Of a stretch of 64,000 nucleotides of DNA, positions 11,148-20,989 are shown in pieces. This DNA comes from Rhodeus uyekii (lineage: Eukaryota > Chordata > Actinopteri > Cypriniformes > Acheilognathidae): NCBI GenBank assembly GCA_037043235.1, contig JAWRVZ010000057.1, positions 2,903,501 through 2,967,500 of the forward strand. Reading direction: 5' to 3'. A program made the translations under genes and the position numbers. Position 1 is the first letter of the stretch, and each line of letters begins with the position of its first letter. Under the pieces are notes generated by a model. The model was not told where the DNA came from. It ran no database searches and saw only the letters and a program-made list of their open reading frames with translations.

Positions 11148-12098
11148 ATGGATTCAGCGAGTAACCCCGGCTGGCAGGATTTCGTCGCCAACAACATGGC
11201 GCGCCTTGAAAGACAGGAGGAGCAAATGCTCGCGACAGGGCGCGCCATGCAAACGTTAACAGCGCAGGTGTCCGAGCTCACCACTCGACTCCAACAACTG
11301 CCTGCTCTCACTGCGCCAGACCCACCGCCGGTTCCCCTCACCATCGACCGTCCTGCAGGGCAGCAAGAGCCGCATCTCCCGCCCCCGGAACGTTACGCTG
11401 GGGAACCCGAGGGATGCCGACCATTTTTAACTAAATGCTCTGTGTTTTTCTCCCTCCAACAGCGGACGTATGCCTCGGAGCAAGCCAAGGTGGCCCTAGT
11501 AATAACGTTGCTCTCGGGACGGGCAGCCAAATGGGGAACGGCGGTATGGGAGAAGAATGATCCGTGCTGCTCCTCGTTCCGGTCCTTCTCGGATGAGATG
11601 AAGAAAGTATTCGACAGATCGGCAGTCGGTCGCGAGGCAGCACGCCAGTTATCGGACCTCAGACAGGGTAACCGTTCGGTATCCGATTACTCCATCGAGT
11701 TCCGAACACTCGCGGCCGGCTGCGACTGGAACGAGGAGGCGCAGTGGGACAGGTTCCTGCATGGGCTGGCTGACCGCGTCCAGCAGGAGATATATACTTT
11801 GGACCTTCCCACGAGCCTCAACGGGTTGATCGAGCTAGCACTCCGGGTGGACTCCCGGCTGGAAAGGGGCAAGTATCGGTCCCTCCAGTCGGCAGCTCCG
11901 GAGCCTCCCGTGATGCTTCCCACCCACCACCCAGGCGCGGTCAGCCCTACCTGCGATCCCGAGCCCATGCAGGTTGGTCGAGCTCGGCTTTCCCGGGAGG
12001 AGAGGGAACGCCGCAGAGCACAAGGGCTCTGCATTTACTGTGCGGGAGAGGGCCACTTCATCTCCCGATGCCCAGTAAAAGCCAGCGCCCGCCAGTAG
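11148..12098 (+). CDS. gag: Gag polyprotein of the chromovirus
   Basis: 316 residues. Gag forms the cytoplasmic virus-like particle that packages the element RNA. Residues about 15-50 are rich in heptad-like Leu, Glu and Gln and may form a coiled coil. A proline-rich linker spans about 55-82. Residues about 82-240 look like the retrotransposon gag (capsid) domain, with the typical SDEMKKVFDR and Trp-rich segments. A single zinc knuckle, C295-x2-C298-x4-H303-x4-C308, binds RNA. The ATG at 11148 is the first after the primer site. The stop at 12096-12098 overlaps the pol frame, which lies in the -1 register. I saw no canonical slippery heptamer in the overlap, so the way Pol is made is unclear. 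The frame is intact. Confidence 0.93.
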   Translation: MDSASNPGWQDFVANNMARLERQEEQMLATGRAMQTLTAQVSELTTRLQQLPALTAPDPPPVPLTIDRPAGQQEPHLPPPERYAGEPEGCRPFLTKCSVFFSLQQRTYASEQAKVALVITLLSGRAAKWGTAVWEKNDPCCSSFRSFSDEMKKVFDRSAVGREAARQLSDLRQGNRSVSDYSIEFRTLAAGCDWNEEAQWDRFLHGLADRVQQEIYTLDLPTSLNGLIELALRVDSRLERGKYRSLQSAAPEPPVMLPTHHPGAVSPTCDPEPMQVGRARLSREERERRRAQGLCIYCAGEGHFISRCPVKASARQ

Positions 12099-15000
12099 GG
12101 AGAAGGTTACTGACGGGCGCCATCGCTATGAACACATCCTCCTCCGCAACGCTCCTCCCGGTAAGACTCCAATGGGTTCACTCATCTCATCACTGTCGAG
12201 CACTGTTGGACTCTGGAGCCGAGGGTAACCTGATGGATCACTCACTGGCACTCCACCTTAAGATTCCCACGGAACGTCTTCCCCAACCCATCGCCGTCAA
12301 CGCCCTCGGCGGCCAGAGACTACCAGACATTTCCCTCAGGACTATACCCCTCAAACTTACATCGGCAGGTAACCACATCGAAACCATTGACTTTTTCATT
12401 ACGGACTCCCCCTCGGCACCGGTCGTCCTCGGTCATCCCTGGCTATCAAAGCACAACCCCAGGGTTGACTGGGGACGCAACACCATCACGAGTTGGAGTG
12501 ATCAGTGCCATGCCTCTTGTCTTGTGTCTGCCTGTTCGTTTGTGTCTAGTTCTGTGTTGCAGGAGGAGCCACCGAATTTGTCTAACGTGCCCTCGGAGTA
12601 CCGGGACCTGAAGGAAGTGTTCAGTAAGTCGCGGGCTGCTTCTCTCCCTCCGCATCGTCCCTACGACTGTGCTATAGAGTTAGTGCCAGGTATGTCTCCG
12701 CCTAAGGGCAAATTATACTCGCTTTCCACTCCTGAAAGGGAGGCCATGGAGAAATACATTTCTGATTCCTTAGCCACCGGGTTCATCCGCCCCTCTTCTT
12801 CTCCGGCGGGGGCGGGATTCTTTTTTGTGGGGAAGAAGGACGGGTCTCTGCGACCTTGCATTGACTACCGAGGGCTGAACAACATCACGGTAAAGAATAC
12901 TTATCCTTTGCCGTTGATGTCTTCAGCGTTCGAGAGGTTGCAGGGAGCGTCTATCTTCACGAAATTGGATTTACGTAATGCTTATCATTTGGTCCGCATA
13001 AGAGAGGGGGATGAATGGAAGACTGCATTTAATACCCCTAGGGGCCATTTTGAATATTTGGTCATGCCGTTTGGACTGTCCAATTCCCCAGCAGTCTTCC
13101 AAGCACTCGTCAATGACGTGTTGAGAGACATGATAGATCAGTTCACGTATGTTTACCTGGATGACATACTGATATTTTCTTCGTCTCTCCAGGAACATGT
13201 TCAACACGTCCGACGAGTGCTCCAACGGTTACTACTGAATGGGCTTTTTGTCAAGGCGGAGAAATGCGTTTTTCATGCACAGTCTGTTCCTTTCTTAGGG
13301 TACATCATCTCGTCGGAGGGAGTGTGCATGGATTCCGACAAGGTTAAGGCTGTGGTGGAATGGCCAACCCCGGACTCTCGCAAGGCCCTGCTGAGGTTCC
13401 TGGGGTTTGCCAACTTCTACCGGCGTTTCATTCGCAACTTCAGCCAACTAGCCGCGCCTCTGACAGCCTTGACCTCCCCCAGAACTCCGTTCAGGTGGCA
13501 CGACGCCGCCGAAGCGGCGTTCGCCAAACTCAAGAGCCGCTTCGTTTCGGCTCCCATCCTTGTCGCCCCTGATCCCACACGGCAGTTCGTGGTGGAGGTC
13601 GACGCTTCAGAGGTGGGGGTAGGTGCGGTTCTATCCCAGCGCGCTTCCTCGGACGATAAGATGCACCCGTGCGCGTTTTTTTCTCATCGTTTGTCTCCTG
13701 CAGAACGAAATTATGACATTGGTAACCGAGAGTTGTTGGCGGTCAAACTAGCTTTGGAGGAGTGGCGCCATTGGTTAGAGGGGTCAGGGGTGCCTTTTCT
13801 AGTTTGGACCGACCACAAGAACCTAGAGTACATTAGAACAGCCAAAAGACTCAACTCCAGGCAGGCTCGGTGGGCCCTTTTTTTCGGACGTTTTGACTTT
13901 TTACTATCGTACCGCCCGGGTTCCAAAAACATCAAACCCGATGCTTTATCTCGCGTTTTTGATCGCTCCGATCGCCCGTCCACTCCCGAGTGCATTTTTC
14001 CCGAGAAGCTCATTGTTTCCACACTCGTATGGGAGGTCGAAGCGAAGGTCAAAGCGGCCTTAGAAGGGGTAACGCCTCCGCCCGGGGGTCCACCAGGCCG
14101 ATTATTCGTACCAGAGAGAGTCAGGTCCGAGGTCCTCCAATGGAGTCACTGCTCTAAGATAGCTTGTCACCCGGGAATCAGGCGCACTAGTTTTCTGGTC
14201 AAACAACGATTCTGGTGGCCGAAGATGGCCCAGGACCTCCGAGATTTTGTATCGGCCTGCTCGATTTGCGCACAGGGTAAGACTTCCAATCGCGCTCCAG
14301 ATGGGTTGCTCCAGCCGCTGTCAGTACCTTCGAGACCCTGGTCCCACATCGCCCTAGATTTCGTTACCGCCCTCCCACCCTCCCAAGGGAACACGGTCGT
14401 TTTGACCGTAGTGGACCGATTCTCGAAGGCGGCTCACTTTATACCCTTACCCAAGTTGCCCTCGGCTAAGGAGACAGCGGCTTCTGTCATAGAACACGTC
14501 TTTCGCATTCATGGCCTCCCGACAGACGTGGTCTCTGACAGAGGGCCCCAATTCATTTCCAAGTTCTGGAAAGAATTTTGTAGGTTACTGGGCGCGAGCG
14601 TTAGTCTGTCTTCGGGTTTCCATCCCCAGAGCAATGGCCAAACCGAGCGGGCCAACCAAGATCTCGAGAGGTCCCTACGGTGTACCGCGGCCCAGAATCC
14701 TGCTTCCTGGAGTCAACAACTCCCGTGGGTTGAGTACGCACATAACTCGTTACCAGTATCATCCACGGGCCTATCACCGTTTGAATGTAGTATAGGTTAC
14801 CAGCCACCTATCTTTCCCAGTACGGAATCCGAAGTCGCGGTCCCCTCCGCCCACGCATTCGTCCAGAGGTGCCGCCGCACCTGGAGTAGAGCCCGAGAGA
14901 CTCTCCTACAGGCTGGGGCGCGCACCAAGGCCCAGGCTGATCGCCACCGGTCGAAGCCTCCCGTATACGTCGTGGGTCAAAAAGTGTGGCTTTCTTCTAA

Positions 15001-15415
15001 AGATATTCCCCTCCGCTCCGTATGTAATAAACTGGCTCCTAAATTCATCGGCCCGTTCCCTGTCACCAAGATCATTAGTCCGGTGACAGTCCGCCTCAAA
15101 CTACCTCCCGCGTACGGGAGAATCCATGCCGCCTTCCATGTGTCCAAAATCAAGCCCGTTATTCGTTCTCCCATTAACCCGCCCGTCCCGGTTCCCCCAC
15201 CGCCGCGTCTCGTAGATGGGGAACCAACCTATTCGGTAAATCGTATTCTGGACTCGAGGAGGAGGGGACGCGGATTCCAGTACTTGGTGGACTGGGAGGG
15301 GTACGGTCCAGAGGAGAGAAGTTGGGTACCTGCCCGGGACATTCTGGATCACTCTCTCATCGATGATTACAATCGACAGGTAAGACCCCCTGGGAGCGTC
15401 AAGAGACGCTCCTAA
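12068..15415 (+). CDS. pol: Pol polyprotein: protease, RT, RNase H, integrase, chromodomain
   Basis: 1115 codons from the first ATG of the frame, which overlaps gag by 31 bp; the frame is open further upstream, so the true N-terminus may come from -1 frameshifting. Protease has D48-S-G. Reverse transcriptase (about 180-400) has D301 in KLDLRNAYH and the YLDD box at 363-366. RNase H (about 505-630) has D512, E555 and D582. Integrase has an HHCC zinc module (H694, H701, C731, C734) and the DD35E residues D764, D824 and E860, then a GPF module near 995. A chromodomain occupies about 1054-1100 (YSVNRILDSR to RSWVPARDIL). No frameshift, stop or missing catalytic residue was found, so the enzyme set looks functional. 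The chromodomain of such elements binds modified histone tails and steers integration. Confidence 0.96.
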   Translation: MPSKSQRPPVGRRLLTGAIAMNTSSSATLLPVRLQWVHSSHHCRALLDSGAEGNLMDHSLALHLKIPTERLPQPIAVNALGGQRLPDISLRTIPLKLTSAGNHIETIDFFITDSPSAPVVLGHPWLSKHNPRVDWGRNTITSWSDQCHASCLVSACSFVSSSVLQEEPPNLSNVPSEYRDLKEVFSKSRAASLPPHRPYDCAIELVPGMSPPKGKLYSLSTPEREAMEKYISDSLATGFIRPSSSPAGAGFFFVGKKDGSLRPCIDYRGLNNITVKNTYPLPLMSSAFERLQGASIFTKLDLRNAYHLVRIREGDEWKTAFNTPRGHFEYLVMPFGLSNSPAVFQALVNDVLRDMIDQFTYVYLDDILIFSSSLQEHVQHVRRVLQRLLLNGLFVKAEKCVFHAQSVPFLGYIISSEGVCMDSDKVKAVVEWPTPDSRKALLRFLGFANFYRRFIRNFSQLAAPLTALTSPRTPFRWHDAAEAAFAKLKSRFVSAPILVAPDPTRQFVVEVDASEVGVGAVLSQRASSDDKMHPCAFFSHRLSPAERNYDIGNRELLAVKLALEEWRHWLEGSGVPFLVWTDHKNLEYIRTAKRLNSRQARWALFFGRFDFLLSYRPGSKNIKPDALSRVFDRSDRPSTPECIFPEKLIVSTLVWEVEAKVKAALEGVTPPPGGPPGRLFVPERVRSEVLQWSHCSKIACHPGIRRTSFLVKQRFWWPKMAQDLRDFVSACSICAQGKTSNRAPDGLLQPLSVPSRPWSHIALDFVTALPPSQGNTVVLTVVDRFSKAAHFIPLPKLPSAKETAASVIEHVFRIHGLPTDVVSDRGPQFISKFWKEFCRLLGASVSLSSGFHPQSNGQTERANQDLERSLRCTAAQNPASWSQQLPWVEYAHNSLPVSSTGLSPFECSIGYQPPIFPSTESEVAVPSAHAFVQRCRRTWSRARETLLQAGARTKAQADRHRSKPPVYVVGQKVWLSSKDIPLRSVCNKLAPKFIGPFPVTKIISPVTVRLKLPPAYGRIHAAFHVSKIKPVIRSPINPPVPVPPPPRLVDGEPTYSVNRILDSRRRGRGFQYLVDWEGYGPEERSWVPARDILDHSLIDDYNRQVRPPGSVKRRS

Positions 15416-15424
15416 GGGGGGGGG
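15414..15424 (+). other. Polypurine tract
   Basis: AAGGGGGGGGG begins inside the pol stop codon and ends three bases before the 3' LTR. This is the expected plus-strand primer position for a Ty3/Gypsy element. Confidence 0.85.
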
Positions 15425-15427
15425 TAC

Positions 15428-15851
15428 TGTCACGATTCATGAATTCGTTGTCTCCTAATTACTGCCTGTGTGTGCATGCGAGTGTGTGTGGGAGGCGTGG
15501 TCGCTGATCACCCACTCAGCTCATTAACCTTCTCACCTGTTTCTCATCTGATTGCCTATTTAGTTCCCCTCCACCATCACCACGTTGCAGTGTTCTTGTT
15601 CCCCATGTGTGCCCGTGCAGTCCTCCAGTGGTTTTGTGTCTTCGTGTTCCTCGTCTCCTCGTGTCTGTGATCCTGTGTTCCCGCCTTCCGTCGTCACGTT
15701 CACCACCACCCGTCTGGACTTCACACTTCACTTCTCTCCGGAACCCATTGAGTCCCTGCGCTGTTGCCAGCCGGTCCCGGACTTCCTTCATCTTTTCTCA
15801 CAAATAAATGTTACACTCGCAATTGAATCTGCCTCAGTCTCGTGCCTGACA
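15428..15851 (+). repeat. 3' LTR of the chromovirus
   Basis: 424 bp. It reads the same as the 5' LTR at an offset of exactly 4723 bp. AATAAA is at 15803-15808. It ends TGACA and is followed directly by the second CACTC copy and the satellite. Confidence 0.96.
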
Positions 15852-17246
15852 CACTCATTACTGTGCCGATCTCAGTCTGGTCTCACTCATTACTGTGCTA
15901 GACTCATTCTGGTCTCACTCATTACTGTGCTGGTTTCATTGTGGTCTCACTCATTACTGTGCTGCTCTCATTCTGGTCTCACTCATTACTGTGCTGGACT
16001 CATTCTGGTCTCACTCATTACTGTGCTGGTCTCATTGTGGTCTCACTCATTACTCTGCTGCTCTCATTCTGGTCTCACTCATTACTGTGCTGGACTCATT
16101 CTGGTCTCACTCATTACTGTGCTGGACTCATTCTGGTCTCACTCATTACTGTGCTGCTCTCACTCTGGTCTCACTCATTACTGTGCTGGACTCATTCTGG
16201 TCTCTCTCATTACTCTGCTGGTCTCAATCTGGTCTCGTTCATTACTGTGCTGGACTCATTCTGGTCTCACTCATTACTGTGCTGGTCTCATTGTGGTCTC
16301 ACTCATTACTCTGCTGCTCTCATTCTGGTCTCACTCATTACTGTGCTGGACTCATTCTGGTCTCACTCATTACTGTGCTGGACTCATTCTGGTCTCACTC
16401 ATTACTGTGCTGCTCTCACTCTGGTCTCACTCATTACTGTGCTGGACTCATTCTGGTCTCTCTCATTACTCTGCTGGTCTCAATCTGGTCTCGTTCATTA
16501 CTGTACTGGTCTCATTCTGGTCTCACTCATTACTGTACTGGACTCATTCTGGTCTCACTCATTACTGTGCTGGTCTCATTGTGGTCTCACTCATTACTGT
16601 GCTGCTCTTATTCTGGTCTCACTCATTACTGTGCTGGACTCATTCTGGTCTCACTCATTACTGTGCTGGTCTCATTGTGGTCTCACTCATTACTGTGCTG
16701 ATCTCATTGTGGTCTCACTCATTACTGTGCTGCTCTCATTCTGGTCTCTCTCATCACTGTACTGGTCTCATTCTGGTCTCAATCATTACTGTGCTGATCT
16801 CAGTGTGGTCTCACTCATTACTGTGCTGCTCTCATTCTGGTCTCACTCATTACTGTGCAGGTCTCATTCTGGTCTCACTCATTACTGTGCTGGACTCATT
16901 CTGGTCTCACTCATTACTCTGCTGGTCTCACTCATTACTGTGCTGATCTCATTCTGGTCTCACTCATTACTGTGCTGATGTCAGTCTGGTCTCACTCATT
17001 ACTATACTGGTCTCAGTCTGGTCTCACTCATTACTGTGCTGCTCTCATTCTGGTCTCACTCATTACTGTGCTGGACTCACTCTGGTCTCAATCATTACTG
17101 TGCTGGACTCATTCTGGTCTCAATCATTACTGTGCTGATCTCAGTCTGGTCTCACTCATTACTGTGCTGGACTCACTCTGGTCTCAATCATTACTGTGCT
17201 GATCTCAGTCTGGTCTCACTCATTACTGTGCTGGTCTCATTCTGGT
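15852..17246 (+). repeat. 32-bp satellite array, block 3
   Basis: About 44 more units of the same repeat. It continues block 2, which was split by the chromovirus. The CATTAGTCTGCTGG variant of the left blocks was not seen here, and variants such as CTGCTCTCACTCTGG and GGTCTCGTTCATT are shared by two parts of this block (16141-16240 and 16400-16500), a local duplication of about 260 bp. The array ends at CTCATTCTGGT and passes into single-copy-looking sequence. Confidence 0.97.
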
Positions 17247-17942
17247 TCCTCATGCGAACACTGAGCTTGAAGGCAGGTTTTGCTGACATAGTGTGTGTAT
17301 AGGAGGGCAGATATTTTTACTTTCCCATCTGTTCTGCGCCATCCTGTAGTTTTACTTTGTAGCGTCCTTGGTGTGCGTCTAGGGATCTGTTCTACATACT
17401 ACTTATTTGAGCCCTCCCCTGCAGTTGTTTACAAATAATGTGGAGTGAATGTATCTTTCCTGATAAAGCAGAGAGTGTTTATAATTCATCACATTTGTAT
17501 TGAGCACATAAAACTTTTAGCATTTCTTTGGGACTTTGTTTCAAATGTGAAATTCATATTGCTTGAACTGTTATGCTCTGACGGATGCACATGCATTATA
17601 ATTGTTTCTGGCTGCATTTGAAGTGGATATTTTGCTTAGAGGAAAACATAAAAGAAAACAGCTTCTGTCCTACTTTAGACCTAGTTTCAGAGACAGAGTG
17701 AATGAAAATTTGTGGGAAATCCTTGAACAATAAGCATAAAAATATATTTTAAAAACTTCAGAATTCTTCTTTCTTCAAGTACTTATTTCATTTTGATTTT
17801 AGCATTTTGATTCTCTAGATTTGGCTTTGGTTGTTTTATTTAATCTAAGATAAAGTGGAATTAATCCACTTGGTCAGAGTGGATAAAATGTGTTTTAATA
17901 TAATTTTTTAATGGAAAAAAAAACGTTTATGAAATTTAATTT
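17247..17942. other. Unassigned AT-rich sequence right of the satellite
   Basis: No gene, repeat or regulatory element that I can support. Reading frames are short and frequently closed. Confidence 0.4.
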
Positions 17943-18260
17943 TGGTAACACTTTATAATAAAGTTAAATGTATCAGTTAACATTAGTTAACTATTAAATC
18001 TATTAATATTAGTTCAATCTAAATCTTAATTTCAACGTTTGGTTATATACATAATCTGCATAATTACAATAAAAAGGTGTTTCTGATAATATTATTTAAT
18101 AGACCTGAGCTAATATGAACCAACAATAAAGAGTTATATTTGCAATAACTAACATTAACAATGATTATATAAATACTGTAAAAAAATAATATTGCTGTTT
18201 ATGATAGTTAATCCATTAAACAAACATTAACTAATGATACCGCATTGCAAAGTGTTACCA
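17943..18260. mobile_element. Palindromic MITE with TGGTAACACTTT ends
   Basis: Inverted termini TGGTAACACTTT (17943-17954) and AAAGTGTTACCA (18249-18260) enclose AT-rich sequence with GTTAACATTAGTTAACTA-type motifs. This is the form of a very common short non-autonomous DNA element of cyprinid genomes. No coding capacity. Related pieces are at 55988 and 61140. Confidence 0.8.
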
Positions 18261-20340
18261 GAATGTGTATATAAATTATATATATTAGCAATTTACCAGC
18301 CTACAGTAAATCATTTAATCATATTTATAATTTGCCTGGTTTATACATTCTACATGATACATCATTTTTTAATAATGTTAGAGACTTTCTAATGTATAAA
18401 CCATGAACGTTGTCTGGCAAAAGTACTTAAGTTATTAAATGAAGCCCAGACTGTAACTGTGGGGTAAAGTGTGTCAGAGACTCATACAACATTAAATACT
18501 CTCATTGTCAGTACTCTGCCTAAAACGGCAAAGAAATTTGGGGGCAAATTGTTTTCTGAATAAACCTTTTTCTGTCTGATTTTCGTTCATTTACTGTAAA
18601 TAATTTGCATCAAAATAAGGGATCATAAATCCATATTCTCATCAACTTTCCCCTTGACATGTGACAGCTTACCCCTAACAAACTGTGTCACAGGACACAA
18701 AAGCCACTGTATTTCTGTATTTGTGTCTGAAGGGTAAAGCGGCAGCTCCATGTGTGTGAGCAGATGGCTCTCATGGAGAAGCGGATGATGACTTTGCTGA
18801 CGTATGGAGCCTGAGAATCGCACAAGTAGGAGGGATGCTGGACAGAAGAGAATCCACAGGACGCATGAAGAGCTGTGGTGCAAATGATTTTACTGCAAAC
18901 CAAAACATGACCTTTCTGCACTTCAGTTGTATTTTTGGGTTTAACGAGCCATTAAATGTCTAAACAGAATGGGGTTCACATTACAATATGCGATTATCAT
19001 TAGCAGAAAGAAGTTTTAGGATTTAAAAAAAATATCAAAAATGTTTTATATGAAAATTAAGAAATATGTTTCTTTTTTTATGTTATGCTGTGCTGATTAT
19101 TTGATCCTGCTTAACTGTCACTGCTGCACACAGCAAAATAGTATATTGTAGTATATTGCTGATGATAAAGTAAATAAGTCACTATCTTTTGGAATATATA
19201 ATGATATTTTTCTTTTCGTTTAATATCCAGGAAATGAGGGATCGGAGGCAGTGTACCTGGTCTAAACCTCATCTTTGGCCATGCTAATTTGGAGAACTAA
19301 GAAAGATTATGACTCCATCTAGTGGATGAAACATATGCCTCCCTTTAATTCAATGCTTTGAAGAAACCTAGTCCTTGTGTTGTAGACTGAAATAGTTAAA
19401 GTAATAGTTTATCTGGCTATTTGTTTGATGCAAGATGAAACACAGGCCAAAACACAGCAGAAATATTCATTTTAAAGATCAAATTGAAGCTACTGTGATT
19501 GATCTGCACGATTAATAGTAAAAACACTCAAGCGATCTGTGATGAATCACGTGGGCTGTGTCTCTAGTGCTATATAGTGCATTAATGTTATATCTGTTAC
19601 AAATATTAAAATTATTAACTTATAGTTTATAGCTTGGATGTAAACACTGATGTCTATAGACTGATCAAAATAGAGCAAATCCTTTTGAAAACAGCTTTTA
19701 ATTAAGATTGTATCAATTACATCGTTACGTCACTAGGTGGGGACAAGAGACAGAAAGAATGAGAAAGAGATTCATTCAAAAACGCAGATTCATCCAATAA
19801 TGAAACAAGTATTTATGAGTGAGTCAGTGAATTATTAATTCAAACCTATTTTTAAAGAATTCATTCGCATCAGTTAAACATTTTCATTAGACTGCAGCAA
19901 TTAACATTTTGTCAGAAACTCTAGTAAATTGCATGTTAATTTGTTTAGACGTCTATTGTCTGTTCAGAATCGTGATCTCCATTTGAAACCAATGCACAGA
20001 TTCTCAGTTTAGCCAGAAATCTCAGCTCTACATTGTGATGAACCAATACACAAATTATAGTTGGATTCATTATAACTGCTTTATATGCTTTATATACTGC
20101 AGTTATATGTACAGTATTATTTAGAATTTTATAATATTTTGTATTGAAAACTGCATCATTAAATGTTCAAAACTCTGCGAGGAGACCCTGGAGACTGATG
20201 TGTTTCCAAGCATCCAGAAACACCAGCCTTTGCAGGAGGGAATGAGGGCTCCCAGATGATCTGACAAACTCAGCATGTGATCACTCCTGTCTCAGAGAGA
20301 AAACTGTTGCCAGTGATGATAATATCCAGAAACTGAGTTA
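18261..20340. other. Unassigned intergenic sequence
   Basis: No gene is supported. A short frame near 20170-20270 reads like a coding end (TGCGAGGAGACCCTGGAGAC onward, to TGA) but lacks splice support and a recognisable match. The rest is AT-rich with frequent stops. Confidence 0.35.
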
Positions 20341-20351
20341 ATTAATTATAC

Positions 20352-20450
20352 TCAGTGTTGGGTATAATGCATTAAGTAATTACCCTTCCTTTGAAAAAGT
20401 AAAATAAGCAATTACTCTCTTATGATGTCATTGCAGTAAATGACCTATAG
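20352..20450. repeat. Fragment of a dispersed DNA-transposon end
   Basis: AGTGTTGGGTATAATGCATT followed by AAGTAATTAC resembles the end of a very common fish DNA-transposon repeat. Only one end is visible. Identification is from memory of the motif. Confidence 0.35.
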
Positions 20451-20529
20451 AACAATTCTATATAAAAACAACAGGCACGTTCCACCACACACAACGGTAT
20501 AACGCTGAATAATGAATTAAGAGATGTTT

Positions 20530-20935
20530 CCTCTTATAGGGAGTTGGAGAACTGGAGACGGTCAGGATAGAAGACAAGGAGAAGAACACTGGTGGGCAGC
20601 CAGTCGGCGGAGGATCCTCAGAGACATTAGCTTGGTTTTCATCTTGAGACCACTGGAGTGGACTCACGATTACTTTGGGATTCAGAAACGGTTCTGGATA
20701 GTGCATGAGTTCTTCCATTCTTTTCACCTGGATGATAGGAGATTTGAGAATCAAAATGAATGAAAAAGAGAGCGCATCGAGCTTAACGTGGGTTAAGACT
20801 TTTGGCTTCCTGGAGATATTGGATGTTCTTATGCCCAGTCAATGCTGTGAAAAGATCTCAAACCAGTCTCCATTCTTTGAGTGCAAGTTTGATAGCAAGA
20901 AGTTCTCGATCACCAGTGTCATAGTTCTCATTCTT
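20530..20935 (-). pseudogene. Ty3/Gypsy RNase H remnant, inverted and inactivated
   Basis: On the minus strand from about 20935, the translation contains ENYDTGDRELLAIKLALKEW, a clear Ty3/Gypsy RNase H signature, followed by a stop. After a gap it continues with TGHKNIQYLQEAKSLNP and a tail resembling the RNase H C-terminal part. In-frame stops and losses show it is dead. It is not from the intact element at 10705, whose matching residues differ. Confidence 0.7.
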
Positions 20936-20989
20936 TGTCGTCTTCCTCTTCATTATTTGTGATAGAACAACGGACCAAAGAAAGAAACT

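Larger units (their letters stand above)
10705..15851 (+). mobile_element. Full-length Ty3/Gypsy chromovirus (Tf1/sushi-like) inserted in the satellite
   Basis: A complete LTR retrotransposon: two 424-bp LTRs, a primer site, gag, pol, a polypurine tract and a CACTC target duplication (10700-10704 and 15852-15856). The LTRs start TGTCA and end TGACA, and I found no difference between them in a base-by-base reading. Gag has one CCHC knuckle. Pol has protease, reverse transcriptase, RNase H, integrase and a C-terminal chromodomain in one uninterrupted frame. Pol order with integrase last and a chromodomain defines the chromoviral Ty3/Gypsy group. The identical LTRs and open frames indicate a very recent insertion that may still be able to move. 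Removing the element and one CACTC restores an intact satellite unit. Confidence 0.97.

Noticed and set aside
20170..20275. Possible terminal coding exon (CEETLETDVFPSIQKHQ.. to TGA)
   Set aside because: It reads like protein, but I found no acceptor site at its start, no partner exons and no family match.
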